Assembly (NCBI RefSeq): GCF_020141465.1 | Contig: NZ_JAHSPD010000001.1 | Coordinates: forward strand, 620,001 to 684,000 | Direction of reading: 5' to 3' | DNA from: Roseovarius carneus | GTDB taxonomy: Bacteria > Pseudomonadota > Alphaproteobacteria > Rhodobacterales > Rhodobacteraceae | DNA: 64,000 bases | Shown: positions 53,406 through 62,442 of the stretch, piece after piece | Layout: each line of letters starts with the position of its first letter | Position numbering within the stretch: the stretch's first letter is position 1 | Translations under genes and position numbers: made by a program | The notes under the pieces: model-generated | Databases searched by the model: none | What the model was told of the DNA's origin: nothing | Seen by the model: the letters and a program-made list of their open reading frames with translations, nothing else

Positions 53406-54071
53406 ATGAAACCTTTTCTGATCATCCCGCTGATCGGCGTTTTGGGAGCCTGTAGTCAGGCATCCGGTACTGTGTATCGGTCTTACTTCAGCGAAGCCGG
53501 CGCTTTGGTCGATGGTGGCAGTTTCGGCAATGCCAACATGCAAAACACACAAGTAATGTCCGGCGAGCGCGCCTATGTCTTTGACCTCAGCAACCGCTTT
53601 GCGAATGAGGTGATGACGACGGTAAACTTCGCGTTCAACTCGTCCCAGCTTGACGCAGGCGCACGCGATACATTGCGCGAACAGGCGACATGGATCCGGC
53701 AATTCCCCGAGGTGCGCTTCAAGGTCTATGGCCATACAGACGCCGTCGGCTCGGACGCATTCAATGAGAGCCTTGGGATGTTGCGGGCGCGGGCGGTTGT
53801 GGCCTATCTCGCCACCCAAGGCATCAGCACTTCGCGGCTTGAGGCGGTCGTCTCGCTTGGCGAAGCGCAGCCTTTGATCGTCACCCAAGGCCGCGAGCGT
53901 CGCAACCGGCGCACCGTGACCGAAGTGTCGGGCTTCGTGAAATCGCATCCCATCGTGATGGACGGCCAATATGCCCAAGTGGTTTACCGCGAATACATCG
54001 CCAGCGGCGTCCCGCCATCGACGATCGCGATGGTCACAGAAGGCTCAGAAATAGCAGGCGGCACTGAATAA
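53406..54071 (+). CDS. OmpA-family lipoprotein of the tad locus
   Basis: The 221-residue lipoprotein has the lipobox LGAC with Cys16 and a C-terminal OmpA-like peptidoglycan-binding domain (VNFAFNSSQLDAGARDTL; YGHTDAVGSDAFNESLGMLRA). The ATG at 53406 has GGGAG upstream. It lies where cpaD is found in many tad loci, so it may anchor the secretin or pilus base to the wall. It is followed by a strong terminator that divides the locus in two units. Confidence 0.88.
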   Translation: MKPFLIIPLIGVLGACSQASGTVYRSYFSEAGALVDGGSFGNANMQNTQVMSGERAYVFDLSNRFANEVMTTVNFAFNSSQLDAGARDTLREQATWIRQFPEVRFKVYGHTDAVGSDAFNESLGMLRARAVVAYLATQGISTSRLEAVVSLGEAQPLIVTQGRERRNRRTVTEVSGFVKSHPIVMDGQYAQVVYREYIASGVPPSTIAMVTEGSEIAGGTE

Positions 54072-54122
54072 GCCCGCCTTTTCGAGCATCTCCCTGCCCG
54101 GCTTGCCGGGACACCTCAAACA

Positions 54123-54147
54123 CCCGCCAGTCCGCTGGCGGGTTTTT
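54123..54147 (+). terminator. Rho-independent terminator after the OmpA-like gene
   Basis: A perfect eight-base-pair stem (54123-54130 with 54135-54142, loop TCCG) is followed by T5. It ends the first tad transcript; cpaE starts about 200 bp later and so needs its own promoter. Confidence 0.88.
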
Positions 54148-54347
54148 CTTTGTCCACCAAAACCGCATAATTACGATCTTTTGGCCCTAATGTCGCCCAG
54201 ATTTCAGCAGACATTCTCCCAGACAAAAGCCCCATCTCGCGATTCCATTCGCCGATAGGCCGGGGGTGAGCAGCGGTGCAGGGACAAGGCACCACACGAC
54301 CAAAGGCCCGGCAAGGGTGACATGTATATTAGTAGGACCGGAGCGCC

Positions 54348-55577
54348 ATGAGCAGTGCGATGAACCAATCAGACCAAAGCCCGTTGGTGGCGATCACGAT
54401 CAGCCGCGATGTGACGAATTTTGATCTGTTGATCGAAGATATGGAAGCCAATTTGGGTGAGGCCTGGGGTGATCTGGGCTTTCCCGAGGCGCTGACTTTC
54501 CTGACACAGCTTGACGACAAACAGCTCAATTTCGTGGCCATCGCAATTGATGAGGCCGACGAGGAAGAGTTGGACCTGATTGGACAGATCATCGAGCTTG
54601 CGGGGGCTCGTAAGATCAAGGTGATCCTGATCGCCGATGATGTGAGCCCCGCCGCATTGCACACATTGCTGCGCCAGGGCGCGGATGAGTTTGTCCCCTA
54701 CCCCCTGCCCGAGAATGAGCTGAAGGCCGCCATCGACCGGCTGAACAAACCCGAGCCTGTGGCAGCCCCGGTTCCAAGCGCCGCCCCCGGTGCCAGAACT
54801 GAGGATGGCGTTCTTTTGGGCGTGCATGGTCTTGCGGGGGGCACGGGTGCCACGACATTTGCCGTGAACCTCGCGTGGGAATTGGCCACTGTGGAAAAAG
54901 ACGCGTCGCCGCGCGTATGCATCATTGATATGGGCCTACAATTTGGCTCGGTCTCGACCTTTCTCGACCTGCCCCGGCGCGAGGCGGTCTATGAGATGTG
55001 GTCCGACACCGAAGCGATGGATGAAGACATCTTCAAACAGGCGCTCGTCTCCTATGAGGATCGCCTCTGGGTGCTGACCGCCCCACCCGAAATGCTGCCG
55101 CTCGACCTGATCACGCCCGATGATGTGGCGCGGGTTCTGGAACAGGCGCGCCATCATTTTGACTATGTGATCGTGGATATGCCCACGACGCTGGTGCAGT
55201 GGACCGAGACTGTGCTCACCGCGAGCCAGATCTACTTCGCCACTCTGGAAATGGACATGCGCTCGGCCCAGAACACGCTGCGCCTGAAACGCGCGCTGAA
55301 GGCTGAGGACCTCCCGCTGGAGCGTTTGCGCTTTTGCGTGAACCGCGCACCCAAATTCACCGATCTGAACGGGAAATCCCGGATCAAACGCATGGCCGAG
55401 AGCCTTGAGATCGGTATCGAATTGCAATTGCCCGACGGCGGCAAAGCCGTGGCCCAAGGCGCGGATCACGGTCTGCCGCTGGCCAATTCGGCCCCCAAAA
55501 ACCCGCTGCGCAAAGAAATCGCCAAGCTCGCACATTCGCTGCACGCTCTTGGCAAAAGCGATGCCGAAGCGGCCTGA
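54348..55577 (+). CDS. cpaE: Pilus assembly ATPase-like protein CpaE (TadZ)
   Basis: The 409-residue protein has an N-terminal receiver-like domain of about 130 residues and a C-terminal ParA/MinD-like domain with a deviant P-loop (GVHGLAGGTGATTFAVNL) that lacks the usual GKT. TadZ proteins place the pilus machine in the cell. CGGAG precedes the start. It begins the second tad transcript and is 13 bp from cpaF. Confidence 0.93.
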   Translation: MSSAMNQSDQSPLVAITISRDVTNFDLLIEDMEANLGEAWGDLGFPEALTFLTQLDDKQLNFVAIAIDEADEEELDLIGQIIELAGARKIKVILIADDVSPAALHTLLRQGADEFVPYPLPENELKAAIDRLNKPEPVAAPVPSAAPGARTEDGVLLGVHGLAGGTGATTFAVNLAWELATVEKDASPRVCIIDMGLQFGSVSTFLDLPRREAVYEMWSDTEAMDEDIFKQALVSYEDRLWVLTAPPEMLPLDLITPDDVARVLEQARHHFDYVIVDMPTTLVQWTETVLTASQIYFATLEMDMRSAQNTLRLKRALKAEDLPLERLRFCVNRAPKFTDLNGKSRIKRMAESLEIGIELQLPDGGKAVAQGADHGLPLANSAPKNPLRKEIAKLAHSLHALGKSDAEAA

Positions 55578-55590
55578 AAGGTAGATTGAT

Positions 55591-57030
55591 ATGTTCTCGC
55601 GTTACAAAAAATCCGATGCGGCCAAGGCCAAGCCTGTGGCCCTTGAGCCCGAAATCATCGACGCGCTGCCCGAAGTTGGCGCGCCGCGTCCCAGCCTGCG
55701 CCGCCCGCAAGAGGCCTCGGCCGCACGCGCGGCACCGCAAGACAAAGAGCGCAAGCGCAAGGAGCGCATGGGCGAGATCAAGCTCGATCTGCACCGCGCC
55801 CTTCTCGACAACCTCAACCTGAGCGCGCTTGATACCGCGACCGAGGCTGAATTGCGCGCCGAGATTGCCGAAATTGCATCGGAGGTGCTTGAAGAACGCT
55901 CCATCGTGCTCAACCGCGAGGATCGCACCACGCTGGTGCAGGAGCTTTACGACGAAGTGCGCGGCCTCGGGCCGCTTGAGACACTGCTCAAGGACGATAC
56001 GGTCAACGATATTCTCGTGAACGGCCCGCAACAGATTTTTGTGGAGCGCGACGGCAAGCTTGAGCTGTCAGACGTCACGTTCAAGGACGAAAAGCACCTC
56101 CTGCGCATCATCGACAAGATCGTAAGCGCCGTGGGCCGCCGCGTGGATGAAAGCAACCCTTACGTCGATGCGCGTCTGCTGGATGGGTCACGCTTCAACG
56201 CGATGGTACCGCCCGTGGCCGTGGATGGCAGCCTTGTCTCCATTCGTAAGTTCAAGAAAGACAAGCTGGGCATCGACGACCTGGTAAAGTTCGGCGCGTT
56301 TTCCGAGGAAATGGCCGCCTATCTTCAGGCCGCCGTGGCGTGTCGTCTCAACGTGATCGTGTCGGGCGGGACCGGCTCGGGTAAGACAACCACGCTCAAC
56401 GCGCTGTCGGGTTTCATCGACAATGCAGAGCGCATCCTGACGATTGAGGACACCGCCGAATTGCAGCTGCAACAGATCCATGTGGGCCGGATGGAAAGCC
56501 GCCCACCAAACGTGGAAGGCAAGGGTGAGGTTTCCCCCCGCGACTGTCTGAAAAACGCGCTGCGGATGCGCCCGGACAGGATCATCGTCGGCGAGACGCG
56601 CGGCGAGGAAGTGATCGACATGCTTCAAGCCATGAACACGGGCCACGATGGCTCGATGACGACGATCCACGCGAACAACCCGCGCGACGGGATCAGCCGT
56701 CTGGAAAACATGGTCGCTATGGCCGGGATCGAGATGCCGCTCAAGGCCGTCCGCTCCCAGATCGCGTCCGCTGTGAACCTTATCGTGCAGGCCTCGCGCC
56801 TTCAGGATGGCTCGCGTCGCATGACGTCGATCACCGAGATCACCGGCATGGAGGGCGAGGTCATCTCCATGCAGGAGATCTTCCGCTTTCAGCGTGTGGG
56901 CCTCAGCCCCGACAACAAGATCATCGGGCATTTCACCGCCACCGGCGTGCGCTCGCACTATTCCGAGCGGTTCCGTCTGTGGGGGTATGATCTGCCCGCC
57001 TCGCTCTATGAACCCGTGAACCCGGAGTAA
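55591..57030 (+). CDS. cpaF: Pilus assembly ATPase CpaF (TadA)
   Basis: The 479-residue type II/IV secretion ATPase has a Walker A ([15 protein letters not shown]) at about residue 260, an Asp box ([12 protein letters not shown]), Walker B ([14 protein letters not shown]) and the His box ([14 protein letters not shown]). It powers pilin assembly. It is full length and starts 13 bp after cpaE, with tadB five bases downstream. Confidence 0.96.
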   Translation: MFSRYKKSDAAKAKPVALEPEIIDALPEVGAPRPSLRRPQEASAARAAPQDKERKRKERMGEIKLDLHRALLDNLNLSALDTATEAELRAEIAEIASEVLEERSIVLNREDRTTLVQELYDEVRGLGPLETLLKDDTVNDILVNGPQQIFVERDGKLELSDVTFKDEKHLLRIIDKIVSAVGRRVDESNPYVDARLLDGSRFNAMVPPVAVDGSLVSIRKFKKDKLGIDDLVKFGAFSEEMAAYLQAAVACRLNVIVSGGTGSGKTTTLNALSGFIDNAERILTIEDTAELQLQQIHVGRMESRPPNVEGKGEVSPRDCLKNALRMRPDRIIVGETRGEEVIDMLQAMNTGHDGSMTTIHANNPRDGISRLENMVAMAGIEMPLKAVRSQIASAVNLIVQASRLQDGSRRMTSITEITGMEGEVISMQEIFRFQRVGLSPDNKIIGHFTATGVRSHYSERFRLWGYDLPASLYEPVNPE

Positions 57031-57035
57031 ACCGC

Positions 57036-58004
57036 ATGTCCATTTCGCCAGAGCCGATAATCTATGCGTTGATCTTCTTCGGGGTGCTCGCGCTCGTCGA
57101 GGGGATTTATCTCACCGTTTTCGGCAAATCCATCAGCCTCAACAGTCGCGTCAACCGCCGGTTGGAGATGCTTGATAAGGGTGCGAACCGCGAAGAGGTT
57201 ATGGAGAAGCTGCGCAAGGAGATGTCGCAGCACCTCAAGGCACGGCGCCTGCCGATCTATTCGATCCTGTCGAACAAGGCACAAAAAGCAGCCATCGCAT
57301 TCACCCCGCCGCAGCTCGTGATGCTGATGGTCGGGGTCAGCGTTCTGGCCTTTCTAGGCCTGACAATCGGCACCGAAACACAGCTTCCCGTGCGCATTAT
57401 CGCGTCTATCGCCATCGGGGTCGGCGGGATTTTCATGTGGATTTCCATGAAGGCGAAAAAGCGGATGGGGATGCTCGAAGAGCAATTGCCCGACGCGATT
57501 GAGCTCATGGTGCGCTCGCTCAAGGTTGGCCATCCGTTTTCGTCCGCCGTGTCCATCGTGGCCAATGAGGTCAGCGATCCATTGGCCACCGAATTTGGCA
57601 TCATCGCCGACGAGGCCGCGTTTGGCCGCGATACGGGCGAAGCGCTGAAAGACATGGCCGAACGTCTGGACATGCAGGACCTGCGCTTTCTCGCCGTGGC
57701 CGTGACCATTCAGCAGCAATCGGGTGGTAACCTGGCCGAGATCCTAGAGGGCCTCGCCAAGGTGATCCGCGCACGCTTTCGCCTTTTCCGCCGTGTGAAG
57801 GCAATCACGGCCGAGGCGCAATGGTCGGGCAAGTTCCTGTCGGGTTTCCCGCTTATGGCGCTTGTGGGCATCCAGCTTCTCGATCCGCACTATTATGACG
57901 AGGTGATGGAGCATCCGTTCTTCATCCCCGCCTGCCTACTGGTCGGCGCATTTCTTATCGTCAATCTTATCGTGATGCGCGCCCTCGTGAACATCAAAGT
58001 CTAG
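57036..58004 (+). CDS. tadB: Tad pilus inner-membrane protein TadB
   Basis: The 322-residue protein has a T2SSF domain (LEEQLPDAIELMVRSLKVGH through GEALKDMAERL) and hydrophobic helices at the N-terminus, around residue 90-130 and at the C-terminus. With TadC it forms the inner-membrane platform for the CpaF ATPase. Spacing to both neighbours is short, as in one operon. Confidence 0.95.
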   Translation: MSISPEPIIYALIFFGVLALVEGIYLTVFGKSISLNSRVNRRLEMLDKGANREEVMEKLRKEMSQHLKARRLPIYSILSNKAQKAAIAFTPPQLVMLMVGVSVLAFLGLTIGTETQLPVRIIASIAIGVGGIFMWISMKAKKRMGMLEEQLPDAIELMVRSLKVGHPFSSAVSIVANEVSDPLATEFGIIADEAAFGRDTGEALKDMAERLDMQDLRFLAVAVTIQQQSGGNLAEILEGLAKVIRARFRLFRRVKAITAEAQWSGKFLSGFPLMALVGIQLLDPHYYDEVMEHPFFIPACLLVGAFLIVNLIVMRALVNIKV

Positions 58005-58016
58005 GACACCAAACTC

Positions 58017-58988
58017 ATGTCGATGATCAACGATATCCTTACAGGCGCGCTTGGCCCTTTCGGCCCGCTGATTGCGGTCGGGCTCTTGGGCGTCCTGCTG
58101 ATCGCCATCACGGTTGTGCTGATGATCAATCAGCCCGAAGACCCGCTGGACAAGCTCAAGCGCGCCCAGAAGGGCATCGTGGCCGACAAGGGCAGCAAGC
58201 AAAAGCTGCGCTCGGCGGGCAAGAATGACAAGCTCGACAAATACGCCAACTTTCTTGAGCCACAGGACGAAAAGCAGCTGACGGACATGCGGCGCACCCT
58301 GATGCAGGCGGGCTATCGCAACCGCGATGCGGTGCGGTATTTCCACTTCGCTCAATTCGCGCTCGGCCTTGGGTTTCTGGCCGTTGGCACGCTCTATTAT
58401 CTGGTATTCAAAGCCGGCGGTGAAACCGACACGACCAAAATGATCATGTATATCCTCGGCCCTTGCGGCGTGGGTTACATCCTGCCCAAATACTGGATCA
58501 CCAAACGCCAGCAAACCCGGCAGGAAGAGATCACGGATGGCTTCCCGGATAGCCTCGATATGATGCTTGTCTGTATCGAAGCCGGGCAATCTCTCGATCA
58601 ATCCATCATCCGCGTCAGCAACGAAATCCGCACCTCCTTCCCCGCGCTTGCGGACGAATACGAGATGGTCAGCCAACAGATCAAAGCGGGCCGCGACAAA
58701 GCGTCGGTGCTCAATGAGATGGCTGATCGTTGCGGGGTGCAGGATATCTCCAGCTTCGTGACCGTTCTGGTGCAATCGCAAACCTTCGGGACATCCATCG
58801 CCGACGCCCTGCGCGTTTATGCGGGCGAGATGCGCGACAAGCGCGTCATGCGCGCCGAAGAAAAGGCCAACAAGCTGCCAACGAAGATGACATTGGCCAC
58901 CATGATGCTTACAGTACCACCACTATTGATCATTCTGGTCGGTCCATCGGTTCTGGGTATCATGCAACTCACCGCCATGAGCCAATAA
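58017..58988 (+). CDS. tadC: Tad pilus inner-membrane protein TadC
   Basis: The 323-residue T2SSF-domain protein carries the TadC-type segment GFPDSLDMMLVCIEAGQSLDQS and the SFVTVLVQSQTFGTSIADALRV region, with membrane helices near the N-terminus, the middle and the C-terminus. It starts 12 bp after tadB. The order cpaF-tadB-tadC is standard. Confidence 0.95.
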   Translation: MSMINDILTGALGPFGPLIAVGLLGVLLIAITVVLMINQPEDPLDKLKRAQKGIVADKGSKQKLRSAGKNDKLDKYANFLEPQDEKQLTDMRRTLMQAGYRNRDAVRYFHFAQFALGLGFLAVGTLYYLVFKAGGETDTTKMIMYILGPCGVGYILPKYWITKRQQTRQEEITDGFPDSLDMMLVCIEAGQSLDQSIIRVSNEIRTSFPALADEYEMVSQQIKAGRDKASVLNEMADRCGVQDISSFVTVLVQSQTFGTSIADALRVYAGEMRDKRVMRAEEKANKLPTKMTLATMMLTVPPLLIILVGPSVLGIMQLTAMSQ

Positions 58989-59013
58989 GGCCAGCCCAAA
59001 AGCTGGGATATGA

Positions 59014-59562
59014 ATGCCGCGAGCAGGCGCTTTGATACTGGGGCTGTTGATGCTGATGGGCTGCGCTGAGCAGGCCCCGGAAACAGGCCTTTTCGCGCCC
59101 GGAGTGGCGCAAAGCGGCGAGGCCGTGGACGGCACAATCGTTGGCCATCGCCTTATCAGGGCTGGCGAATATGATCTGGCCATAGATGCGTTTTCGCGCG
59201 CGGCCGTCACCCAAGGCATGACCGGCGAGATCCTCACCGGGATGGGCAGCGCCAGTCTCGGGCTGGGCCGTCTGGGCGAGGCAGAGCAGCTCTTGCGCGA
59301 CGCGGTTGAGGCAGAGCCGGAAGCGGCGGAAGCGTGGAACAATCTGGGTGTTGTCCTGATGGAAAAGGGGGATGCAGGCGAGGCGTCTGAGGTCTTTCGC
59401 CGTGCATTCGCACTCGATAATGGCGAAAGTGACTCAATTCGCAATAATCTGCGCTTAGCACTCGCAAAATTGGACGATTCAGATTATGGTGCTGAGGAAG
59501 AACAAGAATATAAATTGATACGGCGCGGAAGCAGTGATTTCCTGATCCGCTCGATATCATGA
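59014..59562 (+). CDS. TPR lipoprotein (TadD-like)
   Basis: The 182-residue protein has a lipobox LMGC (Cys17) and about three tetratricopeptide repeats (LIRAGEYDLAIDAFSRA; LGLGRLGEAEQLLRDAVEAE; AWNNLGVVLMEKGDAGEA). It matches TadD, the pilotin-like lipoprotein thought to help the secretin. It lies 25 bp after tadC. Confidence 0.88.
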   Translation: MPRAGALILGLLMLMGCAEQAPETGLFAPGVAQSGEAVDGTIVGHRLIRAGEYDLAIDAFSRAAVTQGMTGEILTGMGSASLGLGRLGEAEQLLRDAVEAEPEAAEAWNNLGVVLMEKGDAGEASEVFRRAFALDNGESDSIRNNLRLALAKLDDSDYGAEEEQEYKLIRRGSSDFLIRSIS

Positions 59563-59591
59563 CGAGGCCGAGGCAGTAAAAGGACGCAAAA

Positions 59592-60449
59592 ATGCGCCAC
59601 CCTATCCTACTTTCGCTGAGCGCAGCGGCGTGCGTTGCGCTGTCTGCATGTGCTGAATCCGACTCCGAAACTGTGGATCGGAAATTTCAGGGCGTAAACG
59701 TCGTTGATGAGAGCAATCTCAACGATGTGATGCTGACCGTTGCCGATCCCAATGAGGCCGTGGCCTATTTCCAGCGTGCCACGAGCGAGCAGCCGGATCG
59801 CATTGATTTGCAACGCGGTCTGGCCAAATCCCTGATCCGCGCCAAGCGCAACGTCGAAGGCGCCTCCGCGTGGGCGCGCGTCGCCGCACATCCCGAGGCT
59901 ACAGATGAAGACCGCGTCGATCTGGCCGATGCCTATATCCGCAACAGCAATTGGGACCGTGCCGAAGCGATCCTCGACAAGATCCCACCCACGTTCGAGA
60001 CCTTCAAACGCTATCGCCTTGAAGCAATGGTCGCCGACAGCAACAAGGAATGGGAAAAGGCCGACAGTTTCTATGAAACTGCCGTTGGCCTCACCACCCG
60101 GCCTGCTGGCGTGATGAACAATTGGGGTTTTTCCAAGCTCACGCGCGGCGATTTTGCCGATGCAGAGCGTCTTTTCAGCGACGCCATCCGTCAGGATCAG
60201 ACTATTTTTACCGCCAAGAACAACCTGATCCTCGCCCGTGGCGCACAGAAAAAATACACGCTGCCCGTCCTGCCCATGACCCAAGATGAGCGTGCCCAAC
60301 TCCTTTACACGCTTGGCCTCACGGCGATCAAACAGGGCGACGTGAACACCGGCAAGACCCTCTTGCGCGATGCTATTGAGACCCATCCACAGCATTTCGA
60401 GGCGGCCGTACGCTCGCTTCGCGCACTTGACGGAACTGTGGTCAACTAG
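59592..60449 (+). CDS. Second TPR lipoprotein of the tad locus
   Basis: The 285-residue protein has a lipoprotein signal ending LSAC (Cys20) and TPR-like repeats (VAYFQRATSEQPDRIDLQRG; MNNWGFSKLTRGDFADAERL; YTLGLTAIKQGDVNTGKTLL). It differs from the first TPR lipoprotein in length and sequence. It probably also supports assembly of the outer-membrane part of the pilus. Confidence 0.87.
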   Translation: MRHPILLSLSAAACVALSACAESDSETVDRKFQGVNVVDESNLNDVMLTVADPNEAVAYFQRATSEQPDRIDLQRGLAKSLIRAKRNVEGASAWARVAAHPEATDEDRVDLADAYIRNSNWDRAEAILDKIPPTFETFKRYRLEAMVADSNKEWEKADSFYETAVGLTTRPAGVMNNWGFSKLTRGDFADAERLFSDAIRQDQTIFTAKNNLILARGAQKKYTLPVLPMTQDERAQLLYTLGLTAIKQGDVNTGKTLLRDAIETHPQHFEAAVRSLRALDGTVVN

Positions 60450-60475
60450 GCCCTCGATCTGAAGGGGCAGCGCCC

Positions 60476-60970
60476 ATGTTTCTCTCATCCACAGCGGCAC
60501 TTTGGTTTTTTCCCTTGGTGCTGCCGATCTGCATTTGGGTGGCATGGAACGACATGGCCGCGATGAAAATCCCCAACAAAGCCGTTGTTGCCCTTGTGGT
60601 CGTCTATCTGATCGTGGGCCTGATCGCCTTGCCCCTTGATCTTTACGCTTGGCGCCTCGTGCATCTCGTGGTCGTATTGCTTGCAGGAATTGCGATCAAC
60701 GCAGCGGGGCTTGTGGGCGCAGGCGACGCCAAATTCGCCGCCGCCGCCGCGCCCTTCATTGCAATCGGTGATCTCCAGCTTCTGGGGCTCATCTTCGCGG
60801 CGAACCTGCTGGCGGGCTACACGGCGCATCGGATCGCCAAATACACCCCCCTGAGACAGCTTGCCCCAGACTGGGAAAGCTGGGATCGCGGCAAGAAATT
60901 CCCGATGGGCCTGTGCCTAGGCGGCACCCTCGCCATCTACCTGGGGCTCGCTATTTTTAACGGCACATAA
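60476..60970 (+). CDS. cpaA: Prepilin peptidase (A24; CpaA/TadV)
   Basis: The 164-residue membrane protease has the two catalytic aspartates of the family: one in NDMAAMKIPNKAV near residue 25 and one in the GAGDAKFAAAAAPF motif. It cleaves the Flp prepilin leaders. It lacks the N-terminal methylase domain, as usual for tad peptidases. It is 26 bp after the TPR gene. Confidence 0.93.
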   Translation: MFLSSTAALWFFPLVLPICIWVAWNDMAAMKIPNKAVVALVVVYLIVGLIALPLDLYAWRLVHLVVVLLAGIAINAAGLVGAGDAKFAAAAAPFIAIGDLQLLGLIFAANLLAGYTAHRIAKYTPLRQLAPDWESWDRGKKFPMGLCLGGTLAIYLGLAIFNGT

Positions 60971-61073
60971 CGAGCGCCGCCCGCCCATTGCCGGGTTCTG
61001 CCCACAATTTTTCCATGTTTGTCTGCCATGCCGAGGGGGAACCCAACCCCAGAGTTTGAGGCAGAGCAGACCA

Positions 61074-62387
61074 ATGAACATGCAAGTGACGCACAGCGCC
61101 GTCCAGCCCCCGCCGCCGCCCGTGCGGCTCGAAGAGATGCGTCTGCCCGTCGTGATGATGCGCGACATCCTTCTCAAAACGATTTTCCGCAAGAACGTCG
61201 ATCTGGTGAGCGAGATTGCTGTGGCAATCTGCCTGCCCCGCACCGTGACACAAGAGCTTGTGGACATGGCCCGTGAGCAGCGCCTGCTGGAAGCGACCGG
61301 CACGATGAGCGCGACCTCCGGCTCCGAAATAGGATACCAGCTGACCGATGCGGGCAAGGCACGCGCACTCGATGCGCTAGCGCAGTCAGAATATTTCGGC
61401 CCCATGCCGGTCCCGCTGGCCGTCTATGCCGAACAGGTCAAGCGCCAGTCGATCCGCAACATCCAGATCAGCCGCGATCAACTAACCGGCGCGATGGGCC
61501 ATCTCGTGCTGCCCCCCACATTGCTGGATCAGCTTGGCCCCGCTGTGAGCGCGGGCCGATCAATCTTGATGTATGGCCCACCCGGCAATGGTAAATCCAG
61601 CATTTCCAACGGCATCCGGGACGCGATGGGCGATAAGATTTACGTGCCCATGGCAATTGAGTACGCAGGTCAGGTGATCACCGTCTATGATCCCATCGTT
61701 CATTCCAAAGCCGAGGCCGAGGCGGATGATCCCAATTCCCTGCGCCGCCGCCGCACGTTCGATTCGCGCTATGTGCGCTGCGAACGGCCCACCGTGATCA
61801 CCGGGGGCGAGCTGACGCTCGACATGCTCGACCTCGTCTACAACCCGACGGCGCGCACCTATCAGGCTTCGCTTCAGCTCAAATCGACCGGCGGGATTTT
61901 CATCGTCGACGATCTGGGCCGTCAAGCGGAGCCGCCGCAAAACCTCGTGAACCGCTGGATCGTCCCGCTGGAAGAAAGCAAAGACATCCTCGCGCTGCAA
62001 TCGGGCGAAAAATTCGAAGTGCCCTTCGATACGCTCGCGATCTTCTCGACCAACTTTCACCCAAACAAGATCTTCGATCAGGCCGCCCTGCGCCGGATTT
62101 TCTACAAGATCAAAATTGATGGGCCAAGCCAGGCGGATTTCCTCAAAATCTTCGCCATGGTCGCACGCAAAAAGCAGATTCCGCTGGATGAGCCGTCCCT
62201 CGTGCATCTGCTCAAAAAGAAATACGCCGAGATCAACAATGTCTACGCCAACTATCAGCCGGTCTTCCTGATTGATCAGATCATTTCGATCTGTGAATTC
62301 GAGGGCATTCCCTACCAGATGACGCCCGATCTGATCGACCGCGCTTGGGCCAACATGTTCGTCGAGGACTCCGATATCGTGAACTGA
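61074..62387 (+). CDS. Winged-helix AAA-type ATPase at the end of the tad locus
   Basis: The 437-residue protein has a proline-rich N-terminus, a winged-helix-like domain (residues about 20-105), and an AAA core with Walker A (LMYGPPGNGKSSISNGI), Walker B (GGIFIVDDLGRQ), a sensor segment (LAIFSTNFHPN) and an arginine-finger-like ALRRIFYKI. It lies 103 bp after cpaA and is likely linked to the pilus system, but I know no assigned function. The ATG at 61074 has only a weak upstream AGAG. Confidence 0.8.
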   Translation: MNMQVTHSAVQPPPPPVRLEEMRLPVVMMRDILLKTIFRKNVDLVSEIAVAICLPRTVTQELVDMAREQRLLEATGTMSATSGSEIGYQLTDAGKARALDALAQSEYFGPMPVPLAVYAEQVKRQSIRNIQISRDQLTGAMGHLVLPPTLLDQLGPAVSAGRSILMYGPPGNGKSSISNGIRDAMGDKIYVPMAIEYAGQVITVYDPIVHSKAEAEADDPNSLRRRRTFDSRYVRCERPTVITGGELTLDMLDLVYNPTARTYQASLQLKSTGGIFIVDDLGRQAEPPQNLVNRWIVPLEESKDILALQSGEKFEVPFDTLAIFSTNFHPNKIFDQAALRRIFYKIKIDGPSQADFLKIFAMVARKKQIPLDEPSLVHLLKKKYAEINNVYANYQPVFLIDQIISICEFEGIPYQMTPDLIDRAWANMFVEDSDIVN

Positions 62388-62442
62388 CAAGGGCGGTCTT
62401 TTTTGCGCGCAACTTGAGGCCGCGCGCTCTATATGGGAGGGG

